DNA of 17,466 nucleotides from CAZJQT01 sp964548655 (GCA_964548655.1 CAZJQT010000009.1:1-17466); one strand, 5' to 3'; shown: positions 5,886 through 12,827, counted from the first letter of the stretch. The notes: a model not told the origin generated them from the letters alone. Made by a program: numbers and translations.

Positions 5886-6014
5886 AAAGTTTTGAGGATT
5901 TTTTGTGATTTTGAACGTTTTTTGTATCTTGTTTTTTTATGGAACAACGGCTTGCGAGAAGCCGTTGTTACAGATGTCTTTTTGTTTTTGAGCACTTTAT
6001 TTGTTCAAAGTGCT
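5849..6014 (-). ncRNA. Candidate novel small RNA, three hairpins with A-rich linkers
   Basis: Minus-strand transcription unit of about 165 nt. The promoter at 6021-6049 predicts +1 at A6014, exactly the first base of a perfect 8-bp hairpin (AGCACTTT with AAAGTGCT, plus 5991-6014). An A-rich linker leads to a second perfect hairpin, AACAACGGCTT with AAGCCGTTGTT (plus 5943-5969, loop of 5). A ~57-nt A-rich, unstructured linker then leads to the 14-bp terminator (5849-5885). No reading frame of note is present. It does not match tmRNA, 6S, SRP RNA or RNase P RNA as I know them. Promoter, hairpin at +1 and terminator agree in position and strand, so a real RNA gene is likely; its function is unknown. 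Confidence 0.68.
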
Positions 6015-6020
6015 GAGCTA

Positions 6021-6049
6021 ATATTAGCGGCTTGTTTTTGCTCTGTCAA
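6021..6049 (-). promoter_or_regulatory. Promoter of the minus-strand candidate small RNA
   Basis: Minus-strand TTGACA (plus 6044-6049, perfect), a 17-nt spacer and TAATAT (plus 6021-6026). The 7th base after the -10 is A6014. GCTAATATTAGC (6017-6028), which contains the -10, is a perfect 12-nt palindrome and a possible operator. Confidence 0.72.
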
Positions 6050-6626
6050 CACGTTTATGATTATTTTTTTAGGCCTGTGCATAACTTAAGACCTCAATTG
6101 GCCCAAATTTAGTTAATTTAGACTCAAAAACAACATTGTAAATGATGATAATTTGTATCGTCTTAGCTACAACACTCAGCATTCAGTCAAGTTTTTATAA
6201 TTTTGCCTCTACCTGCCTAAATTTAGCGTCAGTAGCTGGCAGTTTATGTTGTCCATGCTTGATCACAAAGCATGTCTAGCGAGCACTGAATAGCAGCTAT
6301 TGAGCTAATTCAATCATTTTTTACCTAATTTCTGACTAAGGAAGAAACTATGACCTACTAAATGGGCGTGTAATAACGCTATTGGGAGGCCTTGAAAACA
6401 ATGATTTTAGAGCATTTTTAGTTAAGATCGATACTTTTAATCAACATTCTAGATAAAGTTTCGTTAGGTGTACGATCTAGCAGGTCTACGGATAAGATAC
6501 TTATAAATGAAAACTTCTAACGCTAAAAATAGTCAGGTTATCCTCACAACACATTTTCTAACATCTATTTAAGAATTTTAAAAGTTAGTAAAGATGTAAT
6601 AATGTAAATTTAACTACTTATGCTTA
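6050..6626. other. AT-rich non-coding stretch
   Basis: About 580 nt without a credible reading frame: all frames are broken often and no family motif is seen. Scattered small inverted repeats occur: GATGATA/TATCGTC (6144-6162, one G-U), CATGCTT/AAGCATG (6254-6274), ATTGA/TCAAT (6299-6314), CTAGAT/ATCTAG (6449-6480) and ACATCT/AGATGT (6561-6597). In AT-rich DNA several of these are expected by chance. I saw no tRNA, phage attachment site or insertion sequence ends. It may be part of a larger RNA, a regulatory region or a decayed gene; the sequence does not decide. Confidence 0.5.
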
Positions 6627-6655
6627 TTGACTAACTACACAAAAAGTAGTAGCAT
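6627..6655 (+). promoter_or_regulatory. Possible promoter of the plus-strand candidate RNA
   Basis: TTGACT (6627-6632), 17-nt spacer, TAGCAT (6650-6655), giving +1 near 6662. A competing reading uses TATGCT (6619-6624) as the -10, starting near 6631 just before an ACTAC/GTAGT hairpin (6634-6650). Confidence 0.45.
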
Positions 6656-6661
6656 TCTACC

Positions 6662-6845
6662 CAGTAAGTCGAAAATAAACACTTACAAAACTACGGATTT
6701 ACACGATCCGATATCGCTCCAAAAAAGAGCGGTCAGTCACAGCCTTAGGACGATAAGCGCTAAATATTTTACTAAAATGGGCGGATTTGTCGTCCGGGCT
6801 CCAGCAATTGAAATGCACTCCACGAACGTGGGGTGCATTATTTTG
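6662..6845 (+). ncRNA. Candidate structured small RNA, five hairpins in series
   Basis: From a possible promoter at 6627-6655 to a strong terminator there are about 180 nt tiled by hairpins: GTAAGT/ACTTAC (6664-6686); CGGAT/ATCCG with a 7-nt loop (6694-6710); CGCTC/GAGCG with an A-rich 7-nt loop (6715-6731); a long two-part stem, AGCC with GGCT (6741-6744, 6797-6800) continued by GGACGA with TCGTCC (6748-6753, 6790-6795); and the terminator (6812-6839). Only non-family reading frames cross it. It could be a free-standing RNA or the leader/attenuator of the membrane-protein operon that starts at 6871. I do not recognise it as a known RNA class. Confidence 0.55.
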
Positions 6846-6849
6846 TTTT
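6812..6849 (+). terminator. Intrinsic terminator
   Basis: AATGCACTCCAC (6812-6823), tetraloop GAAC, GTGGGGTGCATT (6828-6839): 12 bp with one G-U, followed by ATTTTGTTTT. It is clearly oriented on the plus strand; no T-tract follows on the minus strand. No protein gene precedes it for nearly 1 kb, so it must end an RNA gene or a leader transcript. Confidence 0.87.
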
Positions 6850-6855
6850 ATCGTT

Positions 6856-6861
6856 TATGCT
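6856..6861 (+). promoter_or_regulatory. Probable -10 box of the 6871 gene
   Basis: TATGCT, 9 nt before ATG 6871 and just after the terminator at 6812-6849. The -35 region is poor. The mRNA leader would be only 2-4 nt. Confidence 0.4.
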
Positions 6862-6870
6862 AAGTACCAA

Positions 6871-7209
6871 ATGAAATCGAGTAAATTATTTATCATTTCA
6901 ATCTCTCTAATCTGTCTACTACTGTTAATGCTTTTTACCGATCCAAGCCACGTAGCACTGCCAATTTTACTGCTGCCGTTTTTGTTAATTGGTTTTTTGG
7001 TTAATCAAACTGCTAAACTAGTCATTAAATTTGCAAACATTAAACAGAGTACAGCTAGCCGTTTAATACCAATTTTACTAGCTTTTAGCGTGGTCGCGGT
7101 TATGGTTTTGAGCTCGTTGCATCAACTGACTTGGAAGGACACGGTTCTTATTCTAGTGTTTGGCGTTTTGTTTGCCTTATATATAGTCCGAGCTGACTTT
7201 TTAAAATAG
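6871..7209 (+). CDS. Small multi-pass membrane protein, hypothetical
   Basis: 112 residues with four likely membrane helices: ~5-22 (FIISISLICLLLLMLF), ~30-47 (ALPILLLPFLLIGFLV), ~66-83 (LIPILLAFSVVAVMVLSS) and ~91-106 (TVLILVFGVLFALYIV). The short basic segments MKSSK, KFANIKQ and the C-terminal RADFLK fit cytoplasmic loops and tails. A longer in-frame reading from 6787 would run through the terminator hairpin and has a non-membrane, unlikely N-terminus, so I chose ATG 6871. It precedes the 7276-10581 pair, possibly as a separate transcription unit because a -10 box lies in the gap. I do not recognise the family. Its position next to a membrane-anchored TraD-like ATPase suggests, without proof, a role in the same envelope process. 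Confidence 0.78.
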   Translation: MKSSKLFIISISLICLLLLMLFTDPSHVALPILLLPFLLIGFLVNQTAKLVIKFANIKQSTASRLIPILLAFSVVAVMVLSSLHQLTWKDTVLILVFGVLFALYIVRADFLK

Positions 7210-7259
7210 TAAACACAGCGAATCTAAAATGGATATGGTCTTAACAGGGATGTTTGCGC

Positions 7260-7265
7260 TATACT
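7260..7265 (+). promoter_or_regulatory. Probable -10 box of the 7276 gene
   Basis: TATACT (5 of 6 to consensus), 10 nt before ATG 7276, with no good -35 at 17 nt. The predicted leader is 3-4 nt or none. Confidence 0.5.
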
Positions 7266-7275
7266 GTAAACCGAT

Positions 7276-7674
7276 ATGGAGTCAGAGAATAACAATATTA
7301 TACCCAGTGAGTTGCCGCAACCTGTACCTAATCAAGAACAGGTGCATGAGAAAGTTGTAACAACGCCTGAGACTAAGCCATCTGTTAACACAGCAGCACC
7401 AATTTTACCGGTAGTCAATCAGTCGCAGTCTCAACCTATTAACCCAACTCAGTCGACCGCACCAGTAGCGGCAGCTCCGTTGTCAAACAGTCAGACAGAT
7501 GATTTAATCGCTGATGATGCTGATCTTATAGAGAAGGAATGGGTTGATAAAGCCAAAGCAATTGTTGCCCAGACGAAGGACGATCCCCATCTACAAAACC
7601 AAGAAATAACAAAGGTAAAAACTGACTATCTCAAGAAGCGCTACAACAAAGACATTAAACTGGTTGATAAATAG
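7276..7674 (+). CDS. Conserved CPR-type protein, disordered N-terminus with DLIEKEW helical domain
   Basis: 132 residues. Residues 1-~75 are low complexity and rich in Pro, Gln, Thr and Ala, so probably disordered. Residues ~78-130 form a compact charged domain, with DLIADDADLIEKEWVDKAKA followed by IVAQTKDDPHLQ and a final KTDYLKKRYNKDIKL. From memory, this C-terminal domain recurs in Patescibacteria beside TraD/VirB4-like ATPases; I know of no assigned function. There is no signal peptide or membrane segment, so it is probably cytosolic. It lies 18 nt upstream of the ATPase gene on the same strand and is presumably co-transcribed, so a partner or adaptor role at the inner face of the membrane is a reasonable inference. 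Confidence 0.85.
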   Translation: MESENNNIIPSELPQPVPNQEQVHEKVVTTPETKPSVNTAAPILPVVNQSQSQPINPTQSTAPVAAAPLSNSQTDDLIADDADLIEKEWVDKAKAIVAQTKDDPHLQNQEITKVKTDYLKKRYNKDIKLVDK

Positions 7675-7692
7675 GCTGACGTAGCGATTATT

Positions 7693-10581
7693 ATGAATGG
7701 ATTAATCATAGCTTTAGGGGTAGTACTGGTCATCGTCATGGTGGCTGCGCCAATTATTTTTGTGCAGGTCAGACGAATTTTCCGTGAGCAGAAAAACTAC
7801 GAACGCGGCCTGAAGATGGTTCCACTATTGATACATTTGCCACCACTGAGTGAGGACGCTGACGCGGCGGGCCGCGACGTGCGTGATTTGATGGATGAGA
7901 ATATTTCTAAAGCCCAAGTCATGTATGACATTATTGCCAGTACACTTCAGAAGGGCTTTAAGAGCCGTTTTTATGGCCAGCGGCACATATCGCTTGAAAT
8001 AGTTGGTTCGCGTGGTTTTGTGAACTTCTACGCGGCCGTACCAGTGGTTTTAGTGGACGTTGTGCGCCAGGCCATCGTCAGCGCTTACCCAACCGCTCGC
8101 GTCGAAGAAGTAGCCGAGCATAATATCTTTAGTCCGGTCGGTAAAATCAGCGGAACAGTTGGGGGCGAACTGGTTCTGAAAGAATCCTACGCCTATCCAA
8201 TTGCTACCTTCCAGGAGCTAAAGCGTGATGGCATCCAATCAATCTTAAATGCGCTGTCTACACTAGAAAAAGAAGACGGCGCTGGTATTCAGATCTTACT
8301 GCGCCCAGCGCCAGCATCGTGGCGTAAATTCGCCCAGTCCGTTGCAAGTAAAAAGCGCAAAGGGCAAGGGGACAAAAAGAAGGGTGCGGCTCTAGCTGGT
8401 AACTTAGTCAAAACTCTGGCAACAGCTACCGTTAAACCACCGGAAGCCAAAGGCGATAAAGGCGGTGATAAGCCAGAATTGTCCGGTTTAGACCAAGCTA
8501 TTTTGGATGCGATTGATGATAAAACTCGCCATCCAGGCTATGAGGTTTTGATTCGAGTAGTTGCTTCGTCCAACATTTCTCACCGTGCGCAAGCGATCCT
8601 AAACAACATAGTAGCCACCTTTGCCTTGTTTGATTCGGCAGGCAAAAATGGCTTCAAATATGTACCGGCTAAGGATATAGAGCGTTTTGTAACTGGCTAT
8701 ATCCTGCGCTTTTTCCCGCAGGAAAATAATCAGAACGTTCTAAACGCGGTTGAGTTAGCTACCTTATTTCACTTTCCTGATCAAAAAAATATCCCGACGT
8801 CTCAGCTGGAACGTCAGGCTAGCAAACAAGTCGATGGTCCACGCAACATGCCCGATCAAGGCCTATTACTCGGGTATAACATCTTTCGTGGTGCCAAAAA
8901 GGCGATTAGGCTAGCTGATGAAGACAGGCGACGGCACATGTATGTCGTCGGTCAAACTGGTGTTGGTAAGTCCTGGTTCTTAGAAAACATGGCGCTGCAA
9001 GACATGTTAAATGGCAATGGCTTTGCCTTTATTGACCCGCACGGTGATACCGCTGAAGCTTTGCTATCTATGGTGCCAAGAGAGCGCACCGAAGATGTTA
9101 TATATTTCTGCCCAGCAGAAACCGATTACCCGTTGGGCCTAAACTTGTTCGAGGCCGACACTGCCGACCAACGTGACTTTTTGATCCAAGAATCAATCAA
9201 CATGCTCTACAAGCTTTATGACCCAACCCACCAAGGCATTATTGGTCCTAGGTATGAGCACTTGTTCAGGAATGCGGCTCTGACGGTTATGGCCGATCCT
9301 GACGGCGGTACTTTTATAGATATCCCCAAACTATTCCGCGACCCCAGTTTTGTTAAGCAAAAGCTGCAACATGTAACCGACCCAACCGTGCTAGAGTTCT
9401 GGGAAAAAGAAATGCCCCAGTCGCAACGTTCCAATGAGTTTGGTGAGGTTGTCAGCTGGTTTGTCAGCAAGTTCGGTGCTTTCTTAAGTAACAACATGAT
9501 GCGCAACATCATTGGCCAAACCAAAAGCGCCTTTGATCTGCGTGACATTATGGATAACAAAAAAATCTTGCTGGTTAACCTCAGCAAAGGTCGCACTGGT
9601 GAGCTCAACTCCAAGTTGCTGGGTATGATTTTTGTGATGAAATTCCAGGCCGCGGCCATGAGTAGAGCAACCGTCGATGAAAAAGATCGAACTGATTTCT
9701 GTCTGTATGTCGACGAGTTCCAAAACTTCTCGACCGACTCTTTTGCTACCATCATGTCCGAGGCTCGCAAGTACCACCTAAACCTAATTGTAGCTAACCA
9801 GTTCACCACCCAGTTGTCCGAGGAAATCCGCGATGCTGTCTTTGGTAACATGGGTACCATCATTGCCTTTAGGGTAGGTCAGAACGATGTAGAGGCCCTC
9901 AGCCGCTACTTCAAGCCAATCTTTGAACCTGATGACCTGCTGAGAGTACCCAACTATAACGCCATTGTGCGCACGCTAATAAACGGTGTGCCAACCCAGC
10001 CTTTCAGTATGGCGGCACTACCTAGGCTCGGTACCCTAAATCCCAAATTGGCTCAAGCACTGATGCAATTATCCAATGCTAAATTTGGCCGACCGAGGGC
10101 TATTGTTGACGCTGAAATAACCGAGCGTATGAAGACCAAAGAGCCACCTAAGCCAGCTTTTGGCAGTAGTCCGTTTGGCCAACCTGCAGGTGCAGCCAGT
10201 CCTTTTGGTCCACCACCTACTGGACCACGTCCGGTTGCCCCAGCCGGGGCCTCTAGCGGCTCGTCTTTCTTAGATGAATGGTTAGCAAAGCGCAAAACTG
10301 CACCAGCTGGAACAGCTGGCTTGCCACCGGCTCAGCCACCCACTTCGTTGTCCACGCCATCACTGCCACCAACACCAGCACCCACAGCCGTCCCAGCCAC
10401 CCTGCCAGCCGCTCCGTCAGCCATACCCTTGCCAGCAAAAACAGTTGCTAAACCAGCCGAACCAGCCAAAAAACATGGTGAGCTCAAACTAAATCCAGAC
10501 GGCACCGCGGTCGGTAGTGAAGCCGAAGAGGGCGACACTATCTACATTGACCGTGACGGCAACTTAAAAGCTAAGACTTAA
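7693..10581 (+). CDS. Membrane-anchored TraD/VirD4-like AAA ATPase
   Basis: 962 residues. One N-terminal membrane helix (~3-25) is followed by RRIFREQKN, so the bulk is cytoplasmic. Residues ~30-400 form a CPR-type N-terminal domain with GIQILLRPAPASW and GYEVLIRVVASSN, interrupted by a Lys-rich loop (~220-262). The motor domain (~400-790) has Walker A GQTGVGKS (420-427), IDPHGDTAEALL (447-458), Walker B CLYVDEFQNF with D674-E675, and a VANQFTTQLSEE segment typical of the TraG/TraD 'TraM-recognition' region. Residues ~815-930 are a Pro/Ala-rich tail with SPFG repeats, a DEWLAKRK helix, and a final ELKLNPDGTAVG segment. Relatives couple DNA or proteins to type IV secretion or pump DNA. No VirB4, VirB6 or relaxase gene is in the window, so the substrate is unknown. 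No clear SD; its stop overlaps the convergent stop by 3 nt. Confidence 0.9.
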   Translation: MNGLIIALGVVLVIVMVAAPIIFVQVRRIFREQKNYERGLKMVPLLIHLPPLSEDADAAGRDVRDLMDENISKAQVMYDIIASTLQKGFKSRFYGQRHISLEIVGSRGFVNFYAAVPVVLVDVVRQAIVSAYPTARVEEVAEHNIFSPVGKISGTVGGELVLKESYAYPIATFQELKRDGIQSILNALSTLEKEDGAGIQILLRPAPASWRKFAQSVASKKRKGQGDKKKGAALAGNLVKTLATATVKPPEAKGDKGGDKPELSGLDQAILDAIDDKTRHPGYEVLIRVVASSNISHRAQAILNNIVATFALFDSAGKNGFKYVPAKDIERFVTGYILRFFPQENNQNVLNAVELATLFHFPDQKNIPTSQLERQASKQVDGPRNMPDQGLLLGYNIFRGAKKAIRLADEDRRRHMYVVGQTGVGKSWFLENMALQDMLNGNGFAFIDPHGDTAEALLSMVPRERTEDVIYFCPAETDYPLGLNLFEADTADQRDFLIQESINMLYKLYDPTHQGIIGPRYEHLFRNAALTVMADPDGGTFIDIPKLFRDPSFVKQKLQHVTDPTVLEFWEKEMPQSQRSNEFGEVVSWFVSKFGAFLSNNMMRNIIGQTKSAFDLRDIMDNKKILLVNLSKGRTGELNSKLLGMIFVMKFQAAAMSRATVDEKDRTDFCLYVDEFQNFSTDSFATIMSEARKYHLNLIVANQFTTQLSEEIRDAVFGNMGTIIAFRVGQNDVEALSRYFKPIFEPDDLLRVPNYNAIVRTLINGVPTQPFSMAALPRLGTLNPKLAQALMQLSNAKFGRPRAIVDAEITERMKTKEPPKPAFGSSPFGQPAGAASPFGPPPTGPRPVAPAGASSGSSFLDEWLAKRKTAPAGTAGLPPAQPPTSLSTPSLPPTPAPTAVPATLPAAPSAIPLPAKTVAKPAEPAKKHGELKLNPDGTAVGSEAEEGDTIYIDRDGNLKAKT

Positions 10582-11153
10582 GCTAAGTTACGTCGTCGCT
10601 TGGACCAAGTAAACCAGAGCAGCAGTTCAATCAGCGCACCAACTAAGAAACCGGTTACAAAACAGATCAAGAAGAAGCCATAATTGTACTTAAAGCCGTA
10701 ATGCTTGGCGCTGTACAGCAGCACAACACTGCCTAGAAAAGCAAGAATACTACCACCTAAAAGTCCTGATGGACGGGCAATAGTTTTAGCACTGACATTG
10801 CTGATTGAATCAACCGCTGGACTGTGGACTAACTTACTGAAAGAGCGAGCCGGGCGCTTTAAATGGCGTCTAACCTGACCCATAACACGCTTGTAAGCTT
10901 CGGCTTTTAGCTCTCGCTGCGAGCCATAGTTCTGGACATCCATCTCTGCAGGGTTACTGACACTAGTTTCGCTACTTTGTTTGGCGGTTTCGCTGACTGT
11001 CTCCCGGAGTTCTTCAAGCTTGTCAGAGCCTGCTTCGGCCTTAGCTTTTTCGGCCTGGAGTTGCTTGTCATGCTCTAGTTTACGCTGTTGTTCATGCGAA
11101 ACTACTTGTTCATGCGACGTAGCCTGTTCTTTATGTTCTAGGCGTTCAGTCAT
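10578..11153 (-). CDS. Two-TM membrane protein with N-terminal coiled coil
   Basis: 191 residues. Residues ~1-60 are very charged and heptad-like (EHKEQATSHEQ, EQQRKLEHDKQLQAEKAKAEA), predicting a coiled coil or extended helix. A basic stretch (QVRRHLKRPARSFSKL, ~93-108) precedes two membrane helices, ~130-148 (GLLGGSILAFLGSVVLLYS) and ~158-181, and the tail SKRRRNLA is basic. Both termini are predicted cytoplasmic. Start ATG 11153 overlaps the stop of the surface-protein gene as TAATG, with a perfect AGGAGG SD made from that gene's last codons. This tight coupling suggests the two proteins work together at the envelope. I recall similar TM7 proteins but no assigned function. Its stop codon overlaps that of the convergent ATPase gene. 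Confidence 0.83.
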   Translation of the reverse strand: MTERLEHKEQATSHEQVVSHEQQRKLEHDKQLQAEKAKAEAGSDKLEELRETVSETAKQSSETSVSNPAEMDVQNYGSQRELKAEAYKRVMGQVRRHLKRPARSFSKLVHSPAVDSISNVSAKTIARPSGLLGGSILAFLGSVVLLYSAKHYGFKYNYGFFLICFVTGFLVGALIELLLWFTWSKRRRNLA

Positions 11154-12739
11154 TAGATACCTCCTGAATTGCCGTATTCGTTACGGACAACGGTTAGTTC
11201 CTCAGCAAACAATCTACTGCGGGCAAAGAAGTAACCCACAACTAAAGCGATGCCAAAACCAACCGCTAGACTTTCGCCCGGACCAGTATTAGGCAACTGG
11301 CCAGTTCTTTCAATTGTCTTTATAGCAACACAATTGACCCTGATATTGACAGTATCGCCGTAAACGTTGGTCATCTTGCAGTCAAAGTGCCCAGGGTCTG
11401 AAGACGAAGCTGGTGTAGAAGGGATCGGGTTTTTAACCTTGACGGTGATGATCTTTTTGACGGTCTGTTTAGCGCCAATATCAATTGCCGGCCAAGTTAC
11501 TAGACCGTTCTTATCCAAAGCACCGCCGCCCAGACTGACGACGTCAGCATAGTCGAGAACGTCACTTATACTTTCCTGGATCAAGAATTTTTTGATGGTG
11601 ACGTTGCCAGAATTAGCAACTGCCAGAGTGTACTCGATGGTGTCACCTGCGTTGGCAACTTTGGTTTGGGCATCTACCAGGTTTTGTGTGACGTTGCGAG
11701 CAGTTTTATGAGGGACCAGGCAGTTAATAATATCTTTGCTGCTAGTTACTTCCTCACAAGGTTTCTGAACGGTTACTGACTTAATACAGTCACCAGTGGC
11801 ACTGCCAGCAGCAGTTTTGGTTGAATCGTATTTAACAGTTAGCTTTACGATGTACTGCCCGGCTTGGGTTAAGCCAAAGTCATGCGTGTTGGTGTCATCG
11901 GCCGCATTACCCTTGAAAGCCACCCCCAAGGACTTGGCAGTAGATATAACTTTATTAGTGGAGGCTTCAACTAGGTCATAGGTCATGTCAACTTTCTGTC
12001 CGGCTGGTATGTTTTGACCAGCGGCTTGGCCGCGTACCGTCAGAGTAGTGTTGATCTTAACCTTAGCTTTATCAGCTACATTCATAACCAGGTTGGAACA
12101 ACTGATAACTTTAGGCAAGACTACTGGTGGAGGGGGTGGTGGCGGTGGCGGTGGAGGCGTTGGTGGCGGTGGAGGTGGCGGTACACCAATGAACACTAAG
12201 TTGCCACAGTTGAAGAGTATGAAAAACTGTATGCCGGTAGTGCTGGTGCCTGACAAAGCGGTATAAGTAGAGGTGAAACCTTTGTCCCAACCCCAGAGAT
12301 ACCTCAACCACAAGGTACCAACGCCATTGACGTTAACGGGTTGTTCGCCAGCCAGGCCGTAAGGGAAGCGACCCATCGAGAATAGTTGGCGATTAAAGTC
12401 AGTTGAACGTAGTGTTACTTGGGTGGCGTCATGGACATTAGTGCAGGTAATGCCAAAATTAGCCAATATCCGGTTGTAATCTTCTGCTCCGTCTAGGCAA
12501 TGTAATACTGCTTGATCACGGTTGGCAAAACCACCGTAGATAAGGTCATTACCAGAGCTAGCTAGGCTAGATTGTGGCGGCGAAATAACTGCAAAAAACT
12601 GTACTACTAGAGTTAAGGCCATAAAAACTAGAGCTGTCCGGCGCACCATACTCTCTTTTTTCATGCGCTTGGCATAGAAAGCCACCTGGTTTATCAGGCT
12701 AGGATTAAACGGTAGGTTGCTTATTAATTTTTTGAACAT
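11153..12739 (-). CDS. Secreted LPNTG-anchored surface protein with polyproline linker and DUF11-like domain
   Basis: 528 residues. A basic N-terminus and hydrophobic stretch (RRTALVFMALTLVVQFFAV, ~33-51) ending near SSLA-S form a signal peptide; its ~30-residue leader is long, so M26 (12664) or M31 could be the true start. Residues ~62-185 form an NDLIYGGF-type domain with cysteines at 81, 99 and 178. A linker of 7 Pro, Thr and 11 Pro (187-205) follows. Residues ~210-330 look like an Ig-like beta domain; ~345-438 resemble DUF11 (GDTIEYTLAVANSGN), a domain type often carrying internal isopeptide or repeat structure. LPNTG (482-486) plus a membrane helix (~489-506) and Arg residues is a sortase signal, but 19 residues follow the RSR. 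It is probably displayed on the cell wall and may mediate contact with a host bacterium (inference). Confidence 0.87.
   Translation of the reverse strand: MFKKLISNLPFNPSLINQVAFYAKRMKKESMVRRTALVFMALTLVVQFFAVISPPQSSLASSGNDLIYGGFANRDQAVLHCLDGAEDYNRILANFGITCTNVHDATQVTLRSTDFNRQLFSMGRFPYGLAGEQPVNVNGVGTLWLRYLWGWDKGFTSTYTALSGTSTTGIQFFILFNCGNLVFIGVPPPPPPPTPPPPPPPPPPPVVLPKVISCSNLVMNVADKAKVKINTTLTVRGQAAGQNIPAGQKVDMTYDLVEASTNKVISTAKSLGVAFKGNAADDTNTHDFGLTQAGQYIVKLTVKYDSTKTAAGSATGDCIKSVTVQKPCEEVTSSKDIINCLVPHKTARNVTQNLVDAQTKVANAGDTIEYTLAVANSGNVTIKKFLIQESISDVLDYADVVSLGGGALDKNGLVTWPAIDIGAKQTVKKIITVKVKNPIPSTPASSSDPGHFDCKMTNVYGDTVNIRVNCVAIKTIERTGQLPNTGPGESLAVGFGIALVVGYFFARSRLFAEELTVVRNEYGNSGGI
11160..11165 (-). 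promoter_or_regulatory. Strong SD coupling the surface protein to the two-TM protein
   Basis: AGGAGG on the minus strand, 6 nt before ATG 11153. It is formed by the Ser-Gly-Gly codons at the end of the upstream gene. It is the best SD in the window. Confidence 0.85.
12125..12181 (-). repeat. CCN triplet tract (polyproline), GGN-rich on the plus strand
   Basis: Nineteen codons: 7 Pro, one Thr, 11 Pro. All four proline codons are used, so it is an amino acid tract rather than a recent exact triplet expansion. The plus strand is a run of GG doublets with one longer G run, with some G-quadruplex potential. Translation should need EF-P. Confidence 0.9.
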
Positions 12740-12805
12740 TTTAGTTTTTCATTTATTTAGATTAAACCTTACGCTTATTGAACCATAAAACAGTGTGTTC
12801 ATTCA

Positions 12806-12827
12806 ACCCCAAATGGTTGTTTTGGGT
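12806..12827. promoter_or_regulatory. Imperfect dyad over the gyrB -35
   Basis: ACCC-C-AAA (12806-12813) against TTT-T-GGGT (12820-12827), one mismatch pair and a 6-nt centre. It overlaps the gyrB -35 (12817-12822), so it could be an operator. CAACC/GGTTG (12805-12819) is an alternative pairing. Confidence 0.35.

Noticed and set aside
5775..6089. 104-residue plus-strand reading frame
   Set aside because: It runs antisense through the comM start, its promoter and the terminator; its Phe/Leu-rich composition comes from T-rich linkers. It has no RBS or family motif.
5849..6849. tmRNA, 6S RNA, SRP RNA or a CRISPR array in the non-coding island
   Set aside because: There is no tRNA-like end or tag frame, no SRP apical loop, no long bulged rod as in 6S, and no regularly spaced direct repeats.
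6627..6863. 78-residue frame and the N-terminal extension of the 6871 gene from 6787
   Set aside because: Both run through the hairpins and terminator of the candidate RNA and lack family features; ATG 6871 starts a clean membrane protein.
9216..9863. 215-residue antisense frame inside the ATPase gene
   Set aside because: It is a codon-usage shadow of the motor domain, which has clear Walker motifs on the plus strand.
12662..12739. Shorter start (M26 or M31) for the surface protein as the main call
   Set aside because: It would give a more usual signal peptide length, but neither start has an SD or a better promoter, so the longer frame is kept with the doubt noted.
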